Shown in pieces: positions 26,593 to 38,416 of a stretch of DNA of 64,000 nucleotides; positions within the stretch are counted from its first letter, which is position 1; each line of letters begins with the position of its first letter. The notes below the pieces were generated by a model. The model was not told the DNA's origin and did no database searches. It was given only the letters and a program-made list of their open reading frames with translations. The translations under genes were made by a program, and so were the position numbers. Origin of the DNA: Altererythrobacter sp. C41 (GTDB lineage: Bacteria > Pseudomonadota > Alphaproteobacteria > Sphingomonadales > Sphingomonadaceae); contig NZ_JAEVFE010000002.1 in NCBI RefSeq assembly GCF_016803135.1, forward strand, positions 248,001-312,000, written 5' to 3'.

Positions 26593-29500
26593 TCAGCTTG
26601 CCAGCAGGCTCGCGTTGCCGCCGGCCGCGGTGGTGTCGATGCAGACCACGCGCTCGGTCGCGAAGCGCGCGACGTAGTGCGGGCCGCCCGCCTTGGGGCC
26701 GGTGCCGGACATGCCCTCGCCGCCGAACGGCTGGCTTTCGACTACCGCGCCGATCTGGTTGCGGTTGACGTAGAAATTGCCGACCCGCGCGCGCGCCTCG
26801 ACGAAGCGGCGGGTCGCCTCGATCCGGCTGTGGAGGCCGAGCGTGAGGCCGTAGCCGGTGGCGTTGATGTCCTCGATCACCCGGCCGAGCTCGCTCGCCT
26901 TGAAGCGCACGACGTGGAGCACCGGGCCGAAGTTCTCGCGCCTGAGGTCGAGGATCGAATCGATCTCGATGATGGTCGGCGCGACGAAGCATCCGGCCGC
27001 CGTGCTGCGCGGCATCTTGCGCCGCCAGACCATGCGGCCGTGCTTCTTGCGCCGCGCGACGTGGCGTTCGAGCGCGGCCTTGGCGTCGGGGTCGATCACC
27101 GGACCCACGTCGGTCGGCAGTTCTTCGGGATCGCCGATCGTCAGCGCCTCGAACGCGCCCTTGATCATCGCCAGCGTCTCGTCGGCGACATCTTCCTGCA
27201 GGTAGAGCACGCGTAGCGCGCTGCAGCGCTGGCCGGCGCTCTGGAAGGCGCTGTTGACCACGTCGCGCGTCACCTGCTCGGGCAGGGCCGAACTGTCGAC
27301 GATCATCGCGTTCTGCCCGCCGGTCTCGGCGATCAGCGTCGCGATCGGCCCCTCGCGCGCGGCGAGCGTGCGGTTGATCGCCTGCGCGGTCTGGGTCGAG
27401 CCGGTGAAGGCGACGCCTGCGAGGCGCGGATCGGAGGTGATGAACTGGCCCACCTCCCCCGCGCCGGGGAGAAGCTGGAAAACGTCCTCGGGAATGCCCG
27501 CCTCGTGGCACAGCTTGACCGCCAGCGCGGCGATCAGCGGCGTCTGCTCGGCCGGCTTGGCGATCACCGTGTTGCCGGCGGCCAGCGCCGCGGCGGCTGG
27601 GCCGATGAAGATCGCGAGCGGGAAGTTCCACGGGCTGATCGTCGCGAACACGCCGCGCCCGTGCAGGCTCAGCCGGTTCTCCTCGCCGGTCGGGCCGGGT
27701 AGGGGGATCGGCGCGGAGAACAGCCGCCGCGCCTCGTTGGCGTAGTAGCGCAGGAAGTCGACCGCTTCGCGCAGTTCGAGAATGGCGTCCATCAGCGTCT
27801 TGCCCGCTTCGCGCTGGCACAGGCTGAGGATCTCGTCGGTATGTGCCTCGAACCGGTCCGCGGCGGCTTCGAGCAGCAGCGCGCGCTTCTCGCCGCCGAG
27901 CGAGTCCCAGCCGGGCTGGATCGCCATGGCACGGGTGATCGCGACGTCGATCTCCTCCGGCAGCGCATCGCGCCGCGTCCCGACCTCGTGGGTCAGATCC
28001 TGCGGCTCGGTGATCGGCGCGACTTCGCCCTGCTCGGGCGAGCGGAAGGTCGGCTCGGCATGCCAGCGGCGTGCGTCGAGCACCGCCAGCCGTTCGAGCA
28101 GCGGCTCGCGCACCAGCGGATCCGAGATGTCGATCCCGGCGCTGTTGCGGCGACCGGGGAAGATGTCGGCGGGCAGAGGAATGGCGGGATTGCGGCGGGG
28201 TTCGGTCGCGGCGAGTTCGGCTACCGGGTCGCCGGTCAGCTCCTCCACCGGCACTTCCGCGTCGGCCATGCGGTTGACGAAGCTGGAGTTCGCCCCGTTC
28301 TCGAGCAGGCGGCGCACAAGATAGGCCAGCAGGTCCTTGTGCGTGCCGACCGGGGCGTAGATCCGCACCGGGGTGCGGCGGTTGCCCTCGACCGCGGCGA
28401 GCTCGGCGTAGACTTCCTCGCCCATGCCGTGCAGCCGCTGGAACTCGAACTCGCCTTCACCCCTGCCCGCCAGCGCCTTGACCGCGCCGATCGTGTAGGC
28501 GTTGTGCGTAGCGAAAGCCGGATAGAGCACGTCGCGCGCTTCGAGCAGCTTGGCGGCGCAGGCGAGGTAGGACACGTCGGTCGCGACCTTGCGCGTGAAG
28601 ACCGGGAAATCCTTGAATCCGCCGACCTGGCTCAGCTTGATCTCGGTGTCCCAATAAGCGCCCTTGACCAAGCGCACCATCAGCCGCCGGCCGTGGCGCC
28701 GGGCGAGCTTGGCGATCCAGTCGCACAGCGGCACGCCGCGCTTCTGGTAGGCCTGGATGGCGAGGCCGAAGCCCTCCCATGCGCTGCCGTCGCGGCGCGC
28801 GAAGAGCGCGTCGTCGGCCACCAGCGCCTCGATGATGTCGAGCGACAGCTCGAGCCGCTCGGCTTCCTCTGCGTCGATCGTGAAATGCATGTCCGCATCG
28901 CGCGCCTTGGCCGCGAGATCCTTCAGCATGGGCACGAGCGCCTGCGTCGCCGCCTCGGCATGGAAGTAGTCGTACTTCGGGTAGAGCGCCGAGAGCTTGA
29001 CCGAGATGCCGGGCGAGCCCGCCATGCCGCCCTCGGTCTCGCGCGACAGCCGCTCGATCGCGCGCTCGTAGGCCAGACGGTAGCGTTCGGCGTCGTGGAA
29101 GGTCATCGCCGCTTCGCCGAGCATGTCGAAGCTGTGCGTCAGCCCCTTCGCCCGCTCGGGCGCGGCGCGCTTGAGCGCCTCGTCGATCGTACGGCCGAAG
29201 ACGAACTGCCCGCCGAGGATGCGCATGGCCTGCAAGGTCGCCTTGCGGATCACCGGCTCCCCCAGGCGGCCGATCGCGCGCCTCACCGTCGCGCCCATGC
29301 CCTTCTGGTGCTCCTCGGGCCGTTCGAGCACTTCGCCCGTCAGCATCAGCGAGAAGGTCGCGGCGTTGACGAAAGTGGAGCTCGATTCGCCCAGATGCTC
29401 CGACCAGTCGATGTCGCCGATCTTGTCGCGGATCAGCGCATCGGCGGTAGCGTTGTCGGGCACGCGCAGCAGCGCTTCGGCAAGGCACATCAGCGCGATG

Positions 29501-29721
29501 CCTTCCTCTGTCGCGAGGCCGAACTGCTGCAGGAAGGCGTCGATCCCGCTTGCCTTGCGTCCCCGCGCGCCCTTGATCAGCCGCCCGGCAAGCGCCGCAG
29601 CCTCGCCGTGGAGCGCGCCGGCAGGCGCAGCCTGTCGCAGCCGCTCGGCGATGCATGCGCCCTCCTCCTGCCGGTAGGCGACGCGGATGGCGGTACGTTC
29701 AAGCGGGGCGGAAACGGGCAT
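26593..29721 (-). CDS. putA: bifunctional proline dehydrogenase / P5C dehydrogenase
   Basis: A 1042-residue bifunctional proline catabolic enzyme that oxidises proline to glutamate in two steps. The N-terminal PRODH barrel (about residues 90-470) carries RRLMVRLVKGAYWDTEIK; the C-terminal aldehyde dehydrogenase domain (about 540-1030) carries ETGGQNAMIVDSSA and the catalytic Cys833 in SAGQRCSALR. There is no N-terminal ribbon-helix-helix DNA-binding domain, so it is not an autorepressor. The start at 29721 (MPVSAPLERTAIRV) is favoured over a longer frame that overlaps the glpD end. It lies 79 bases downstream of glpD. Confidence 0.95.
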   Translation of the reverse strand: MPVSAPLERTAIRVAYRQEEGACIAERLRQAAPAGALHGEAAALAGRLIKGARGRKASGIDAFLQQFGLATEEGIALMCLAEALLRVPDNATADALIRDKIGDIDWSEHLGESSSTFVNAATFSLMLTGEVLERPEEHQKGMGATVRRAIGRLGEPVIRKATLQAMRILGGQFVFGRTIDEALKRAAPERAKGLTHSFDMLGEAAMTFHDAERYRLAYERAIERLSRETEGGMAGSPGISVKLSALYPKYDYFHAEAATQALVPMLKDLAAKARDADMHFTIDAEEAERLELSLDIIEALVADDALFARRDGSAWEGFGLAIQAYQKRGVPLCDWIAKLARRHGRRLMVRLVKGAYWDTEIKLSQVGGFKDFPVFTRKVATDVSYLACAAKLLEARDVLYPAFATHNAYTIGAVKALAGRGEGEFEFQRLHGMGEEVYAELAAVEGNRRTPVRIYAPVGTHKDLLAYLVRRLLENGANSSFVNRMADAEVPVEELTGDPVAELAATEPRRNPAIPLPADIFPGRRNSAGIDISDPLVREPLLERLAVLDARRWHAEPTFRSPEQGEVAPITEPQDLTHEVGTRRDALPEEIDVAITRAMAIQPGWDSLGGEKRALLLEAAADRFEAHTDEILSLCQREAGKTLMDAILELREAVDFLRYYANEARRLFSAPIPLPGPTGEENRLSLHGRGVFATISPWNFPLAIFIGPAAAALAAGNTVIAKPAEQTPLIAALAVKLCHEAGIPEDVFQLLPGAGEVGQFITSDPRLAGVAFTGSTQTAQAINRTLAAREGPIATLIAETGGQNAMIVDSSALPEQVTRDVVNSAFQSAGQRCSALRVLYLQEDVADETLAMIKGAFEALTIGDPEELPTDVGPVIDPDAKAALERHVARRKKHGRMVWRRKMPRSTAAGCFVAPTIIEIDSILDLRRENFGPVLHVVRFKASELGRVIEDINATGYGLTLGLHSRIEATRRFVEARARVGNFYVNRNQIGAVVESQPFGGEGMSGTGPKAGGPHYVARFATERVVCIDTTAAGGNASLLAS

Positions 29722-29800
29722 TTTCGTGCGACTCGGCTGAAAGGGGAGGGGTTCGAGCGCCCCTTGGACGCGGCGCCCGCGGCAATCAAGCGAAGTCGCT

Positions 29801-31279
29801 TCAGCGCGCTGCCGCCACGATTTCAGGGGCTTCCGCAGCCATATGTAAGCCGAGTTTGCTGCGCCGCCAGAGCAGGTCCTCGGCCGTGTGCGCAAACTCC
29901 TCGCGGCGCAGATAGTCCGCCTCCGCTTCGGTCATCCCGCCGCCGAGATCGCGCCCCAGGTCGGCGAGCGATTGCGCGCGCCCGATGATGCGCTCGATCC
30001 GCGTTCCATAGGCGCGGGCGAAGCGTAGCGCGGTCTCTTCCGGGAGCCACGGCCAAATCGCGCGAACCTCCGCCACGAACGCGTCGAAGCCGTGCTCGAA
30101 GTCGCCCCCGGGGAGCGCGGCGTCGGCGGTCCACGGCGCGTCGGGCAGGGCGAGGTGCTCTCCGAGCCGTTCCAGCGCATGCTCCGCGAGCTTGCGGTAG
30201 GTCGTGATCTTCCCGCCATAGACGCTGAGCAGCGGCGGAGCCCCACCCGTCTCGCTGGCAGGTGCGTCGATGGCGAAGACGTAGTCGCGCGTCACGGTCG
30301 CGTTGCTCGCGGCATTGTCTTCGTAGAGCGGACGGATTCCGGCGTAGGTGAAGACGACGTCGCCAGCCTCGACCGGCTCGCGGAAATACTCGCTCGCCGC
30401 GGCGCAGAGGTAGTCGCGCTCCTCTTCCGAAATCGCCACCGCATCGGGGTCGCCTTCGAACAGCTGGTCGGTCGTCCCGATCAGCGTGAAGTCGCGCTCG
30501 TAGGGAATGGCGAAGACGATCCGGCCGTCCCCGTTCTGGAAGATATAGGCGTGCGGCCCGTCGAACTTGCGGCGGATCACGATATGGCTGCCCTTGACCA
30601 GCCGCAGGTGCGCCTCCGCCCGGCCGCCGGTCGCCATGGCCGCCACGCTGTCCACCCAGGGCCCCGCGGCGTTCACCACCGCCCGCGCCCGGACGGTCTT
30701 ACCCGCGCCGCCGGCGCGCAGCGTCGCGCGCCAGTGCTCGCCGACCCGGTCGAGGGCGATGCATTCGGTGCGGGTCATCACCTCGGCGCCGCGTTCGCGC
30801 GCGTCCACGGCGTTCAGAGCCACCAGCCGTGCATCGTCCACCCAGCAGTCGGAGTACTCGAACCCGCGCCGGAAACGGTCCTGCAGGATCGCCTCGTGCG
30901 GCGGCTTGCGCAGGTCTATCCCGCGACTGCCCGGCAGGGTTCGCCGCCCGCCGATATGGTCGTAGAGGAACAGCCCGAGCCGCAGCATCCACTTGGGCCG
31001 CAGCCCTCTGTCGTGCGGCAGGACGAAGCGCATCGGACGCACGAGATGCGGGGCGATCCTGAGCAGAACCTCCCGCTCGTGCAGTGCCTCGCGCACGAGG
31101 CGGAACTCGTAGTGTTCGAGATAGCGCAGGCCGCCGTGAACCAGCTTGGTGCTGGCCGAGGACGTGTGGCTGGCGAGATCGTCCTTCTCGACCAGCGCGA
31201 CTTTCATCCCCCGCCCGGCGGCGTCGCGTGCGATCCCGGCGCCGTTGATGCCGCCGCCGATAACGAGAAGGTCGAACAT
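29801..31279 (-). CDS. glpD: aerobic glycerol-3-phosphate dehydrogenase
   Basis: A 492-residue FAD-dependent membrane-associated dehydrogenase converting glycerol-3-phosphate to dihydroxyacetone phosphate and feeding electrons to quinone. The N-terminal dinucleotide-binding motif ([19 protein letters not shown]), [16 protein letters not shown] and the [12 protein letters not shown] segment are typical. The C-terminal helical cap is present. The start at 31279 is at the Rossmann motif; a much longer in-frame extension to 32206 is a shadow of genes on the other strand. No glpF/glpK is adjacent. Confidence 0.95.
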   Translation of the reverse strand: MFDLLVIGGGINGAGIARDAAGRGMKVALVEKDDLASHTSSASTKLVHGGLRYLEHYEFRLVREALHEREVLLRIAPHLVRPMRFVLPHDRGLRPKWMLRLGLFLYDHIGGRRTLPGSRGIDLRKPPHEAILQDRFRRGFEYSDCWVDDARLVALNAVDARERGAEVMTRTECIALDRVGEHWRATLRAGGAGKTVRARAVVNAAGPWVDSVAAMATGGRAEAHLRLVKGSHIVIRRKFDGPHAYIFQNGDGRIVFAIPYERDFTLIGTTDQLFEGDPDAVAISEEERDYLCAAASEYFREPVEAGDVVFTYAGIRPLYEDNAASNATVTRDYVFAIDAPASETGGAPPLLSVYGGKITTYRKLAEHALERLGEHLALPDAPWTADAALPGGDFEHGFDAFVAEVRAIWPWLPEETALRFARAYGTRIERIIGRAQSLADLGRDLGGGMTEAEADYLRREEFAHTAEDLLWRRSKLGLHMAAEAPEIVAAAR

Positions 31280-31393
31280 GCACGCCGGCCCTATCGGCCC
31301 GTGCCGCGCGAGGCGAGCGATTTGCGCCACGTTGTTTGCCTGGCGCTGCCGGGCGGCTATGGCGCTGCCGACGAAGACTTGGGAGCGCAGAGG

Positions 31394-31846
31394 ATGGCAG
31401 GCCGCTATTTCGACGAATGGCAGGTGGGCGACCGGATCGAGCACGAGATCCGCCGCACCGTGACCGAGACCGACAATCTGCTGTTCACGACGATGACCCA
31501 CAACCCGCAGCCGCTCCATCTCGATGCCGAGGCGGCGCGCGAGTCCGAGTTCGGCCAGATCCTCGTCAACGGCACTTTCACCTTTGCGCTGATGGTCGGC
31601 GTGAGCGTCGGCGAGACGACGCTGGGCACGCTCGTCGCCAATCTCGGCTACGACAAAGTCGCGATGCCCAAGCCGGTCGCGATCGGCGACACGCTGCGCG
31701 CGACCAGCGAGGTCACCGCGCTGCGCGAATCGAAATCGCGGCCCGGCGCTGGAATCGTCACCTTCACCCACGAGATGCTCAACCAGCGCGGCGAGGTCGT
31801 CTGCCGCTGCGAGCGCACCGCCCTTCTGAAGAAGAAGCCCGGCTGA
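31394..31846 (+). CDS. MaoC family dehydratase
   Basis: A 150-residue hot-dog-fold (R)-specific enoyl-CoA hydratase-like protein. It has the family's hydratase motif in [22 protein letters not shown] (Asp and His in N-P-x-H), with [11 protein letters not shown] after it. It could act in acyl-CoA metabolism such as mesaconyl- or branched-chain-CoA pathways, but the substrate cannot be inferred. A GCAGAGG stretch precedes the ATG; the longer frame upstream overlaps glpD antisense and is not real. Confidence 0.9.
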   Translation: MAGRYFDEWQVGDRIEHEIRRTVTETDNLLFTTMTHNPQPLHLDAEAARESEFGQILVNGTFTFALMVGVSVGETTLGTLVANLGYDKVAMPKPVAIGDTLRATSEVTALRESKSRPGAGIVTFTHEMLNQRGEVVCRCERTALLKKKPG

Positions 31847-31894
31847 CGGCGGCGGGAGCCGAACGGCGACCTGCCCGTTCCTGACGGCAGGCCT

Positions 31895-32497
31895 ATGAAC
31901 CAGGAACCGCACAGCATCGAGGAAGTGCTCGAAGGGATCGAGGATCTCGGCGAGCGGCGCGACGAGGTCTGCGTCGGCGACGCGCTCGACGAGTTCGGGC
32001 GGCGCAGCTTCGGCCCGATCCTGCTGCTGCTGCCGCTGATCGAGCTGTCCCCGATCGGCGGGATTCCCGGTGTCCCGAGCCTGCTCGCGCTGTCGATCGG
32101 ACTGATCGCAGGCCAGCTCCTGCTCGGGCGTGACCATGTCTGGCTGCCGCCGTTCATCGAGCGCAGGGCGGTCAACGGCGACCGGCTGGCGCGGGCGGCG
32201 CATCATCTCGACGGCGCAGCGGCGGCGATCGACCGCTGGTTCAGGGGCCGGCTCAAGTGGCTCACCAAAGGGCTCTGGCCCCGGGCTGCCGCTGCGGTGA
32301 TCCTGCTGCTGTGCTGCATGGTTCCGCCGCTCGAACTGCTGCCCTTCGCGAGCTCGGCGCCGATGATCGCGATCGCCGCCTTCGGCCTCGCGCTCATGGT
32401 GCGCGACGGGCTGCTGATGCTGATCGCGTTCACGCTCTCGCTCGGCGCGCTCGGGGTCGTGATCGCGCTCGTCGCCTCGGGCAGCCTCGCCGGCTGA
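31895..32497 (+). CDS. ExoD family membrane protein
   Basis: A 200-residue protein of the ExoD family (PF06055). Its N-terminal soluble helix SIEEVLEGIEDLGERRDEVCVGD and the hydrophobic cores FGPILLLLPLIELSPIGGIPGVPS and AAAAVILLLCCMVPPLELLPF are diagnostic. ExoD is needed for exopolysaccharide production and nodule invasion in Sinorhizobium; elsewhere the role is unclear. It lies 48 bases after the MaoC gene. Confidence 0.92.
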   Translation: MNQEPHSIEEVLEGIEDLGERRDEVCVGDALDEFGRRSFGPILLLLPLIELSPIGGIPGVPSLLALSIGLIAGQLLLGRDHVWLPPFIERRAVNGDRLARAAHHLDGAAAAIDRWFRGRLKWLTKGLWPRAAAAVILLLCCMVPPLELLPFASSAPMIAIAAFGLALMVRDGLLMLIAFTLSLGALGVVIALVASGSLAG

Positions 32498-32580
32498 TCT
32501 CCCCTGCGCTTGACGGCGCGCCCCGCTGTGTCATTGTACCCCCGGGCCGCAGGACGACGCATATCCGGGGGGAGGATGCG

Positions 32581-34545
32581 ATGGCGGGATCGAGGATGGT
32601 GGCGACGGGCCTGGCACTGGCGGCGTCGCTGGCGCTGGCCGGATGCGACGGTGCCGAGCGCGAGGCGCAGCGCGCGGCCGACGCGGAGGCGGCGGTCGAG
32701 ATTGCGGAGTTTCCGCAGCAGGTCCTCTGGGGCGACACCCACCTTCACACCGACAATTCCATCGACGCCTTCGGCTTCGGCACGCGGCTGGGGCCGGAAG
32801 AGGCGCTCAAGTTCGCGCGCGGGGACGAGGTGACCTCGAGCACGGGGACCAAGGCCAGGCTTTCGCGTCCGCTCGACTTCCTCGTCATCGCCGACCATTC
32901 GGACGGGCTCGGCGCCATGCGCCGGCTCTACGACGCGCCGCGCCTGCTGATCCGCGATCCCACGCTGCGGCGCTGGCACGACATGATGCACGAGAGCCCC
33001 GAGCAGTCGCAGCGCGCCGTCGCCGAGCTGATCGACGCCGCGGCGACCGACTCGCTGCCCGAGGCGTTCCGCGATCCCGAAGGCCGCGAGGAGAACATGC
33101 GCGAGATCTGGGACGCGCACTTGCGGCTGATCGACCGCTACTATCAGCCCGGCGAGTTCACGCCGCTCGCCGGCTTCGAATACACGCTGATGCCCGGCGG
33201 CAACAATCTCCACCGCGTGGTCATGTTCCGCGACGGCTATGCGCGGACCAGTCAGGTCCTGCCCTATCCGGGCCTGCAGGGGCCGGTCGACGACTTGTGG
33301 GACTACATGGATGCCTACGAGGAGGCGACCGGCGGCAGGACGCTCGCGATACCGCACAACTCCAACCTCTCGAACGGCCTGATGTTCGAGCTGACCGATT
33401 CGCAGGGCGGGCCGATGAGCGCCGACTACGCCCGGCGCCGCGCGATGCGCGAGCCGGTGGTCGAGGCGACGCAGATCAAGGGCGACAGCGAATCGCACCC
33501 GTTCCTCTCGCCCAACGACGAGTTCGCCAGCTTCGGCGACGCCGGGTGGGAACTCGGCAACCTGCCGCTGACCGAGCGCAAGGCCGATACGATGCTGGCT
33601 GGCGAATACTTGCGCGAGGCGCTCAAACGCGGCCTCTCGATCGAGCAGCGCACGGGGGTTAATCCGTATGCCTTCGGCATGATCGGCTCGACCGACAGCC
33701 ACACCTCGCTCGCGACTGCGGACGAGGACAACTTCTTCGGCAAGCACACCGGCAACGAACCGGCGATCGAGGACCGCGCGCTGGAGCCGCAGGACCTCGG
33801 CACCGAAGTGGGCCGGTTCGGCTGGCACTACATGGCGGGCGGCTATGCCGCGGTCTGGGCGAAGGCGAACACGCGGGCCGAGATCTTCGACGCGATGATG
33901 CGGCGAGAGGTCTACGCCACCACCGGTCCGCGCATGACCGTGCGCCTGTTCGGCGGGTTCGACTTCACAGAGGAGGATTGGAAAGGCGACTGGGTCCGCG
34001 CCGGCTACACCCGCGGCGTGCCGATGGGCGGCAAGCTGGTCGACGAAGGCAAGGCGCCGACCTTCATGGTCTCCGCGCTCAAGGACCCGGAAGGCGCGCA
34101 CCTCGACCGGGTGCAGATCGTGAAGGGCTGGATCACCGCCGATGGCGTGCTGCACGAGAAGGTCCACGACGTCGTCTGGTCGGACATGGGCGAGCGGCCG
34201 ATGGCGGGCGGCAAGGTGCCCGCGGTCGGCGATACGGTCGACCGCGAGACGGGGACCTATGCCAACACGATCGGCGCGCCGGAACTGCGCGCGGTCTGGA
34301 CCGATCCCGATTACCGCGAGGGCGAGAGCGCGTTCTACTACGTCCGCGTGCTCGCGATCCCGACACCGCGCTGGACGCTCTACGACGCGGTGCGCTTCGG
34401 GATCGAGCTTCTGCCCGAAGCAATGGCGGACGCGGTGGCGCAGGAGCGCGCCTATACCTCGCCGATCTGGCTCGGCCCGGCAGACCCGGCACCCCGCGCC
34501 GAGCGGCAGGCCGGCTGGTTCGCGCGCGCGGGGCTTCGCGGATGA
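32581..34545 (+). CDS. DUF3604 lipoprotein, PHP-like metallohydrolase
   Basis: A 654-residue protein with a lipoprotein leader (LALAGC lipobox, Cys21 region) and a DUF3604 domain. The WGDTHLHTDNSIDAFGFG motif gives an HxH metal site, FLVIADHSDGLG and AIPHNSNLSNGLMF further presumed ligands, and a late GSTDSHTSL site: the pattern of PHP-superfamily metal-dependent hydrolases. Substrate unknown. GGGGGGAGG precedes the ATG. It overlaps the parvulin gene by ATGA and that gene overlaps a HupE-like gene, a three-gene unit seen together in other marine proteobacteria. Confidence 0.9.
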   Translation: MAGSRMVATGLALAASLALAGCDGAEREAQRAADAEAAVEIAEFPQQVLWGDTHLHTDNSIDAFGFGTRLGPEEALKFARGDEVTSSTGTKARLSRPLDFLVIADHSDGLGAMRRLYDAPRLLIRDPTLRRWHDMMHESPEQSQRAVAELIDAAATDSLPEAFRDPEGREENMREIWDAHLRLIDRYYQPGEFTPLAGFEYTLMPGGNNLHRVVMFRDGYARTSQVLPYPGLQGPVDDLWDYMDAYEEATGGRTLAIPHNSNLSNGLMFELTDSQGGPMSADYARRRAMREPVVEATQIKGDSESHPFLSPNDEFASFGDAGWELGNLPLTERKADTMLAGEYLREALKRGLSIEQRTGVNPYAFGMIGSTDSHTSLATADEDNFFGKHTGNEPAIEDRALEPQDLGTEVGRFGWHYMAGGYAAVWAKANTRAEIFDAMMRREVYATTGPRMTVRLFGGFDFTEEDWKGDWVRAGYTRGVPMGGKLVDEGKAPTFMVSALKDPEGAHLDRVQIVKGWITADGVLHEKVHDVVWSDMGERPMAGGKVPAVGDTVDRETGTYANTIGAPELRAVWTDPDYREGESAFYYVRVLAIPTPRWTLYDAVRFGIELLPEAMADAVAQERAYTSPIWLGPADPAPRAERQAGWFARAGLRG

Positions 34546-35345
34546 CCCTGCCGCGCTGGACCCGCGAACCGATGGTGCATTTCCTCGCCGCCGGAGCGGC
34601 GCTCTTCGCCCTGTTCGCCTGGCAGGGCGAGCCCGCCGATCCGGCGAGCCGCACGATCGACGTCGGTCTGGAAGACCGCGCCCGGCTCGCGCTGCAGTAC
34701 GAGCGGACCATGAAGCGCCCGCCGACCGACGCCGAGCTCGATACGCTGACCGAGCAATACGTGCGTGAGGAAGTGCTTTACCGCGAGGCGCTGCGGCTCG
34801 GGCTCGACCGCGACGATGCCGTGGTGCGCAAGCGGATGGCGAACAAGATGGACTTCCTCGCGCAGAGCATGGCCGAGACCGTCGAACCTTCGGATGAGGT
34901 GCTGGCCAAGTGGCTGACGGATCATCCCGAGCGCTTCGCGCGCGAGGTCCGCTACGGTTTCGACCAGCGCTTCTTCGCCGATCGCGCCGCGGCGGAGGCG
35001 GCGCTGGGCCGCTTGCGGGCGGGCGATGTGGTGGAGGGCGAGCCGATCTCGCTCCCGCTCTCGGTCGAAGGCGCCTCGCGAAGCCGCGCGGCCGAGCAAT
35101 TCGGCGAAGCCTTCGTCGGCGCGCTCGATGCGGTGGAGCCCGGCGACGGCTGGTCGGGCCCGGTGGCCTCGGGCTTTGGCTGGCACGTGGTCCGCCTGCG
35201 CACGCGGGAGGCCGGCGAAGTGCCGCCGCTGGCGGAGATCCGCGAGCGGGTCGAGAACGACTGGCGCGCGGAAACGATCGCGCGGCGCCGCGACGAGGCT
35301 TATGCGCTGCTGCGCGGCGCCTACCAGGTTACGATCGCGCGGTGA
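34542..35345 (+). CDS. parvulin-type peptidyl-prolyl isomerase
   Basis: A 267-residue membrane-anchored PpiC-type rotamase. One N-terminal hydrophobic segment (MVHFLAAGAALFALFAW) anchors it, a SurA-like helical region with EQYVREEVLYREALRLGLDRDDAVVRKRM follows, and a rotamase domain contains GPVASGFGWHVVRL. It probably assists folding of exported proteins. Its place between the DUF3604 lipoprotein and a HupE-like protein (both by 4-base overlaps) suggests a dedicated maturation role for that unit. Confidence 0.9.
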   Translation: MTLPRWTREPMVHFLAAGAALFALFAWQGEPADPASRTIDVGLEDRARLALQYERTMKRPPTDAELDTLTEQYVREEVLYREALRLGLDRDDAVVRKRMANKMDFLAQSMAETVEPSDEVLAKWLTDHPERFAREVRYGFDQRFFADRAAAEAALGRLRAGDVVEGEPISLPLSVEGASRSRAAEQFGEAFVGALDAVEPGDGWSGPVASGFGWHVVRLRTREAGEVPPLAEIRERVENDWRAETIARRRDEAYALLRGAYQVTIAR

Positions 35346-36325
35346 GGTGGCTCGCCGCCCTGCTGCTGGCGCTCTCGGCGCTGATCGCCGCGCCAGCCAG
35401 TGCGGACGAGCTGCGTCCCGGCTACCTCGAGTTCACCGAGACCGCTCCCGGCGAGTGGCGCCTCGCGTGGAAGGAGCCGTTCACGGCGCCGCCGCTCGAA
35501 GCACCGCCGCCGCCCAACCTGCCTGCGAACTGCGGTTATTCCGGCGCGGTGGCGCAGGGTGTCGCCGGCCTCGCCATCGTCGGTACGGCGGAGGCGCGCT
35601 GCGACGGCACGGTGCGCGGCGGCATGATCGGTATGCCGGGGCTGATCGGGCAGGCCGACATGCTCGTGCGCGTCGCCCCGCTCGGCGATCCCGTTCAGGC
35701 GCTGCGCCTCACATCGGCCGAACCGCGCGCGACAATCCCCGCGCGGCCCGACCGGATGCAGGTGCTCGAGAGCTATTTCGTGATCGGGGTCGAGCACATC
35801 CTGCTCGGCTGGGATCATCTGCTGTTCGTGATCGCGCTGGTCCTGCTGCTGCGCCGCTGGCGGCCGGTGGTCTTCGCCGCGACCGCCTTCACCGTGGCGC
35901 ATTCGATCACGCTCGCGGGCGCCTCGCTCGGGCTGCTCGGCATGCCGCAGCGCCCGGTCGAGGCGCTGATCGCGCTGTCGATCGTGTTCCTCGCGCTCGA
36001 GATCGTGCGGCTGCGCAAGGGGGAGGAAAGCTGGACGCTGCGCTACCCCTGGGCGATCGCGTTCGCTTTCGGGCTGCTGCACGGTTTCGGCTTCGCCGGC
36101 GCGCTTGCCTCGATCGGCTTGCCGGAGGGGGAGATCGCCGCTGCGCTGCTCGCTTTCAACCTCGGGGTCGAGGCCGGGCAACTGCTCGTCGTCGCGGCCC
36201 TGATGGCGCTGCTCGCCGCGCTCGACCGCCTTGCGCAGCCCGCCATGGCGACCGGTTTGCGAGTCGCCGTCTACGGCATCGGCATCACCGGATCCTACTG
36301 GCTGATCGACAGAGTGATCGGCTGA
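35342..36325 (+). CDS. HupE/UreJ-type membrane protein (second family)
   Basis: A 327-residue protein with a cleavable leader (LAALLLALSALIAAPASA), a ~120-residue periplasmic domain and six or seven C-terminal helices. The motif GVEHILLGWDHLLFVIAL (about residues 143-160) is the metal-binding HxxxGxDHL signature of HupE/UreJ proteins. In this family such proteins move nickel or cobalt, but many lie outside hydrogenase/urease loci as here, so the metal is uncertain. It starts at GTG 35342 in a GTGA overlap. Confidence 0.88.
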   Translation: MRWLAALLLALSALIAAPASADELRPGYLEFTETAPGEWRLAWKEPFTAPPLEAPPPPNLPANCGYSGAVAQGVAGLAIVGTAEARCDGTVRGGMIGMPGLIGQADMLVRVAPLGDPVQALRLTSAEPRATIPARPDRMQVLESYFVIGVEHILLGWDHLLFVIALVLLLRRWRPVVFAATAFTVAHSITLAGASLGLLGMPQRPVEALIALSIVFLALEIVRLRKGEESWTLRYPWAIAFAFGLLHGFGFAGALASIGLPEGEIAAALLAFNLGVEAGQLLVVAALMALLAALDRLAQPAMATGLRVAVYGIGITGSYWLIDRVIG

Positions 36326-36412
36326 CGCGCCGCCCTGCGGCAGACGGGCTCCCGTTATCTTGCCATTCACCCGCCCGCCCCTACATTGTGCGGCGAAAGG
36401 ATTCCTGTTCCG

Positions 36413-38368
<1,956 letters not shown>

Positions 38369-38388
38369 CCGTCAGGACTGTCGGATAG

Positions 38389-38416
38389 CTGGCCGGCCTC
38401 GCTCGAGGCCGGTCAG
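38389..38416. terminator. bidirectional hairpin between ftsH and DUF3667 gene
   Basis: A 12-bp stem CTGGCCGGCCTC-(GCTC)-GAGGCCGGTCAG with one G-T pair lies between the convergent ftsH and DUF3667 genes and overlaps the latter's stop codon. There is no T-tract. Confidence 0.5.

Noticed and set aside
31280-32206. N-terminal extension of the glpD frame
   Set aside because: The Rossmann motif begins at the ATG at 31279; the extension covers the MaoC and ExoD genes on the other strand.
35342-36325. Hydrogenase/urease accessory context for the HupE-like gene
   Set aside because: No hydrogenase or urease gene is near; the motif identifies the family only.
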